From NCBI GenBank assembly GCA_945860085.1, contig CAMAPJ010000027.1:1-32842 (forward strand): a stretch of 32,842 bases of DNA. Direction: 5' to 3'. Source of the DNA: Synechococcus sp. UW140. Lineage in GTDB: Bacteria > Cyanobacteriota > Cyanobacteriia > PCC-6307 > Cyanobiaceae. The notes below the pieces were generated by a model. That model saw only the letters and a list, made by a program, of their open reading frames with translations, had not been told where the DNA came from and ran no database searches. The position numbers and the translations under genes are program-made. Of this stretch, positions 30,088 through 32,842 are shown piece by piece (positions within the stretch are counted from its first letter, which is position 1; each line of letters begins with the position of its first letter).

Positions 30088-31895
30088 GGATGTCCCTTGG
30101 TTTCAAAGGCACCCTGAGCTGGGGGCATCTGGTAACTCTTCTGGCGAAAAAGCCGTAAGCAAGCGTCCACCACGCTCGGATCAAAGAGGGTGTCCCTGCC
30201 AGCTTCCACGGCGGCCAGAGCCGCTTCCAGGCCGGGTGAGACCCGATAGGGCCGATTGCTGGCCATCGCTTCCACGGTGTCGGCTACCGCCAGAATCCTG
30301 GCCTCCATGCTGATCTGACTCCCCTTGAGGCCCTGGGGATAGCCACTGCCATCAAGGCGTTCGTGATGTTGCAACACGGCCTCGGCTACCGGCCAGGGGA
30401 ATTCAATCTGGTGTAGGGCTTGGTAGCCCGCCAGGGCATGGGTTTGCAGTAGGGCGAGTTCCTGGGGGGAAATCGGGTTGGGTTTAGTAAGAATTTCGGC
30501 AGGTATTGTGAATTTGCCAATGTCATGCACTAGGCCGGTGATGCGGATGCCTTCGCACTGATGGGCGCTGAGGTTGAGTTCAACGGCGATGGCAAAGGCT
30601 AGTTCGGATACCCGCAGTTCATGGCCGGCCGTATAGGGATCCCTAGCTTCATTAAGGGCGACAAGAGCCGCAACAATCTGGTGGAGACTCTGCATCGTCT
30701 GGGCTTGGTACTTGATGGCAAGTTGTTCGGCTTCCTTGCGATCGGTGATGTCGCGAATATTGCACTGAATCACTAGGCTCTGGCCAGCACGATAGCGGTT
30801 GCTCGTGAAAACTACTTCATGCTCCTTACCATTTTTAGCATTCAAATGAAGATCATCGCGGCGCACATAGCCCTGTTCCTTAAGTTCTATAAGCAGCATC
30901 TCGACCTGGCTGCGATCGGTAAATAGACCGATTTCACATAGTTCCCTGCCAATCATGTCTTGCCGCTTGATGGCGAGAATCTCGCAGATAAAGGGATTGG
31001 CTTGGGTGATGCGACCGTTGTCGGCATTAAGGATTAAGATGCCATCTTTGGCAGATTCAAATAGGGCGCGATAGCGTTCCTCTGACTCAATCAGATTGCT
31101 ACTTGATTGTTTGTATTCGCTGATGTCGCGTACCGTTGCAAGCAGCATGGTGTCACCACCAATGTCGAGTCGAAGTAATTCGACTTCGGCGGGGAATTCG
31201 GGCCCATGCAAACGCTTGAACTGCCAATCGAATGGATGGTGACCTTTGCGCAGGCCCAACTCAAGCTGCTCTTTGACCCCCTGGATTGACCCGGTGCCAT
31301 CGGGCTGGATCTCGGTTGAGAGATCACCTAGAGTGAGGCCTTGGAGTTGATCAGCAGTGGTGACGCCAAACAGTTGCAGGCAGGCGCGATTGGGCTCTTT
31401 GCAGCGCCATTCGGGCGGCGCTAGCAGCAATAATGAATCGCGGAATCCTTCAAACAGCAGGCGATAGCGCTCTTCACTCTGCACCAATATCCCTTGGGTT
31501 CGGGCTTCGAGAACGGCGCGTAACAGGGCGGGGCCCAGTTTTTCCAGTTGATGTTTGTAGACATAGTCGACGGCGCCGCGTCGCAAGGATTCAAGGGCCG
31601 AAGCTTCTGAAATCGTGCCAGAAACAAACAGGAAGGGCACCTTGCCGTAGCGCCCATGCGCCAGGTCAAGGGCGCGTGATCCAGAAAAGCCTGGCATGGT
31701 CCAATCGGCCAAGATGGCATCGGGCTGTCTGAGCTCCATGGCGGCCACAAAGGAGGGCTCGTCATGGGCCCGGCGAATGGCGACCGGCACGCCAGCATCC
31801 TTGAACGCATCTACCAGCATCTCAACATCGAGGTCTGAATCATCGAGTACGACGAGATCCAGTTGCTGGCTAGTAGTTTCGGCCATCGGTGTCAC
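30084..31895 (-). CDS. Response regulator with two PAS domains and an HD-GYP phosphodiesterase domain
   Basis: The 603-residue product has a REC domain (residues about 12-130; LVVLDDSDLDVEML, phospho-acceptor Asp in ILADWTMPGFSG), two PAS segments (about 140-265 and 270-395, each starting SEERYR.LFE) and a C-terminal HD-GYP domain (about 405-590) with HDIGKF, HHERLDGSGYPQG and ILAVADTVEAMASNRPYR intact. HD-GYP domains hydrolyse cyclic di-GMP, so it probably lowers this messenger on a signal sensed by PAS or REC. It starts with GTG overlapping the stop of the preceding response regulator (GTGA), so both belong to one operon whose kinase is broken. Confidence 0.93.
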   Translation of the reverse strand: MTPMAETTSQQLDLVVLDDSDLDVEMLVDAFKDAGVPVAIRRAHDEPSFVAAMELRQPDAILADWTMPGFSGSRALDLAHGRYGKVPFLFVSGTISEASALESLRRGAVDYVYKHQLEKLGPALLRAVLEARTQGILVQSEERYRLLFEGFRDSLLLLAPPEWRCKEPNRACLQLFGVTTADQLQGLTLGDLSTEIQPDGTGSIQGVKEQLELGLRKGHHPFDWQFKRLHGPEFPAEVELLRLDIGGDTMLLATVRDISEYKQSSSNLIESEERYRALFESAKDGILILNADNGRITQANPFICEILAIKRQDMIGRELCEIGLFTDRSQVEMLLIELKEQGYVRRDDLHLNAKNGKEHEVVFTSNRYRAGQSLVIQCNIRDITDRKEAEQLAIKYQAQTMQSLHQIVAALVALNEARDPYTAGHELRVSELAFAIAVELNLSAHQCEGIRITGLVHDIGKFTIPAEILTKPNPISPQELALLQTHALAGYQALHQIEFPWPVAEAVLQHHERLDGSGYPQGLKGSQISMEARILAVADTVEAMASNRPYRVSPGLEAALAAVEAGRDTLFDPSVVDACLRLFRQKSYQMPPAQGAFETKGHP

Positions 31896-32338
31896 TTCAG
31901 GTCCCCGGGAGCTTTGTTGAGCAGCATCCAGTACTGCCCCATTTCTTTGACAACCTGGGTGAACGAATCGGCGTCGACCGGTTTGACCAGATAGCTGTTG
32001 GTGCCGAGGTTATAGGCCTGTACCAAATCTGATTCCTCCATGGAGGAGGTCAACATCACGACGGGCAGGCGACGTGTACTGTGTTCGCTGCGGATACGGG
32101 GCAGGACATCGAGGCCGTTGACTCGCGGCAATCGCAGATCGAGCAATACAAGTTTAATCCCTTGAATGATATTAGCGGCAGGCTCTCCAAACAGTAGCTC
32201 GATCGCTTCAGCCCCATCTTTTAACCATAAAATATTGGTAGTAATATGACTTTCTCGCAAGGCGTCGATCGTTAATTCGGCATCGGCAGTATTGTCTTCG
32301 ACCAGTACTACTTGCATGTCTCTGGTTGAATTAGTCAT
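31892..32338 (-). CDS. Rcp1-like single-domain response regulator
   Basis: The 148-residue product is a stand-alone REC domain of the cyanobacterial phytochrome-partner (Rcp1) type: [18 protein letters not shown], phospho-acceptor Asp in [37 protein letters not shown] and the Lys in SYLVKPVD. Such proteins carry phosphate from a histidine kinase without DNA-binding output. It overlaps its neighbours by 4 bp at both ends (ATGA upstream with the kinase remnant, GTGA downstream with the HD-GYP gene), showing that the three were one operon. The upstream kinase is a pseudogene, so its input is uncertain. Confidence 0.93.
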   Translation of the reverse strand: MTNSTRDMQVVLVEDNTADAELTIDALRESHITTNILWLKDGAEAIELLFGEPAANIIQGIKLVLLDLRLPRVNGLDVLPRIRSEHSTRRLPVVMLTSSMEESDLVQAYNLGTNSYLVKPVDADSFTQVVKEMGQYWMLLNKAPGDLK

Positions 32339-32696
32339 GGTTGCACTCCGTTCTGGTGGGGTTGATCCTGCAGAGGTAGTGTGAAGAAGAAGGTGGCTCC
32401 CTCTCCAGGTTTTCCTTCGCCCCAGATGCGGCCGTGGTGGCGATGGATGATCCGTTGACTGAGGGCTAGGACAACGCCCGATCCCTCGAATTCTTGCTGA
32501 GTATGCAGGCGTTGGAAGATGCCAAAAAGTTTATCGGCATAGGCCATGTCAAGCCGGCCCCATCGTCTTTGACCGAATAAATGAGTACAGTAGTGTCTAT
32601 TAGGCAGCTAACTTCGATGTGGGCTGGATTGCAATATCTTGAAAACTTGATGGCAGTGGCGAGCAGGTTGATCCACGCCTCCCGCAGCATTGCCGG
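32335..32696 (-). pseudogene. Truncated, frameshifted histidine kinase (ATPase domain remnant)
   Basis: Only the HATPase domain of a phytochrome-type or similar kinase remains. The upstream part reads PAMLREAWINLLATAIKFSRYCNPAHIEV and VKDDGAGL; the downstream part, one frame away, reads [46 protein letters not shown] missing base near 32550 (TTGACATGG where TTCGACATGG is expected) breaks the frame. The N-box Asn is Thr (LLATAIKF) and the glycine-rich GVGLAL is GVVLAL, so activity would be lost anyway. Homology stops at 32696, next to the IS-like end. The rest of the kinase is not in the window. Confidence 0.88.
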
Positions 32697-32842
32697 ACTT
32701 GATTAGGCAGAAGACTCCGTAAGCAGCCCCAGCGGGCTAAGCTAGTACACAAGTATTGATAGGTTTGTCATGGCCATGAATCGGGTCCAGTTCCAGTCCG
32801 GACTGTCCCTGCCCCATTTCTTGGAGCTCTACGGAACCGAGA
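32697..32842 (+). mobile_element. End of an IS1595-like insertion sequence (cut by window edge)
   Basis: Kinase homology ends at 32696 and an unrelated sequence follows that leads, 73 bases later, into a transposase gene. The junction and terminal inverted repeat cannot be fixed with only one end in view; the start given is the last point of kinase homology. Confidence 0.6.
32770..32842 (+). CDS. IS1595-family transposase, N-terminal part
   Basis: The first 24 codons read MAMNRVQFQSGLSLPHFLELYGTE before the window ends. The MNRVQFQxGLSxxxFLxxYGTE opening is typical of IS1595-type transposases (DDE enzymes with an N-terminal zinc ribbon), as far as I recall. The second ATG at 32776 is the usual start. 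A TACACAAGTATTGAT stretch upstream may include its promoter. The assignment rests on a short segment. Confidence 0.7.
   Translation, partial: MAMNRVQFQSGLSLPHFLELYGTE

Overview
The window reads as the chromosome of a GC-rich picocyanobacterium of the Synechococcus/Cyanobium group. The direct signs are photosynthesis genes (psbD, ycf4, petM, ycf39, ndhL), cyanobacterial-type regulators (cyAbrB, an RpoD-type sigma factor, an Rcp1-like response regulator) and many small conserved genes typical of this lineage. Species cannot be fixed from the sequence alone. Most of the window is ordinary core genome; no CRISPR array, prophage, toxin-antitoxin or restriction system was seen.

Layout. 1-6155: 5' end of psbD (minus), ycf4 and a cyclophilin lipoprotein (plus), ilvH and an alpha/beta hydrolase (minus), a bacterial Trm1-type tRNA methyltransferase with a repeat-built N-terminus, petM (33 codons with stop) and ycf39. 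6436-12038: a small hypothetical gene, ridA, gloB, the coupled pair hisG/ABC exporter, another hydrolase and a GNAT acetyltransferase. 12035-13366 is gene-poor: a decayed ABC ATPase, a possible small membrane protein, about 400 bp with no supported gene, and a promoter-plus-terminator unit that looks like a small RNA of about 80 nt. 13367-16568: tRNA-Leu(UAA), ndhL, a DUF3007 gene, trpA, an MscS-type channel and a membrane protein. 16670-22740: YciI protein, c6-like cytochrome, cyAbrB with recognisable promoter and terminator, GNAT plus Nif11-cupin fusion, a PsiE-like protein coupled to a small secreted protein, a YkvA-like pair, a sigma factor and a DUF2214 protein. 22853-24911: a metzincin-type protease, hisIE and a divergent QueD-like protein. 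24953-28860 is a zinc-homeostasis neighbourhood: ZnuB- and ZnuC-like transport subunits, a His-rich COG0523 GTPase and a Zur-like regulator, but no substrate-binding ZnuA. 29284-32842: a SIMPL protein, then an HD-GYP response regulator and an Rcp-like regulator whose partner histidine kinase is wrecked by a frameshift, active-site changes and truncation next to the end of an IS1595-like element.

The most distinctive feature is a scatter of unrelated short tandem repeats (units of 15, 16, 18, 20, about 24 and 27 bp) at gene edges. Several are in frame and rewrite the N- or C-termini of conserved proteins (cyclophilin signal peptide, Trm1 N-terminus, HisIE linker and tail, possibly Zur N-terminus). 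Other points worth a look are the candidate small RNA near 13085-13161, the Nif11-cupin fusion, the QueD-like protein with an altered zinc motif, and the lost kinase beside an intact cyclic-di-GMP phosphodiesterase.

Many start codons in this GC-rich DNA are uncertain; alternatives are given per gene. Family assignments come from reading motifs by eye, not from database searches.
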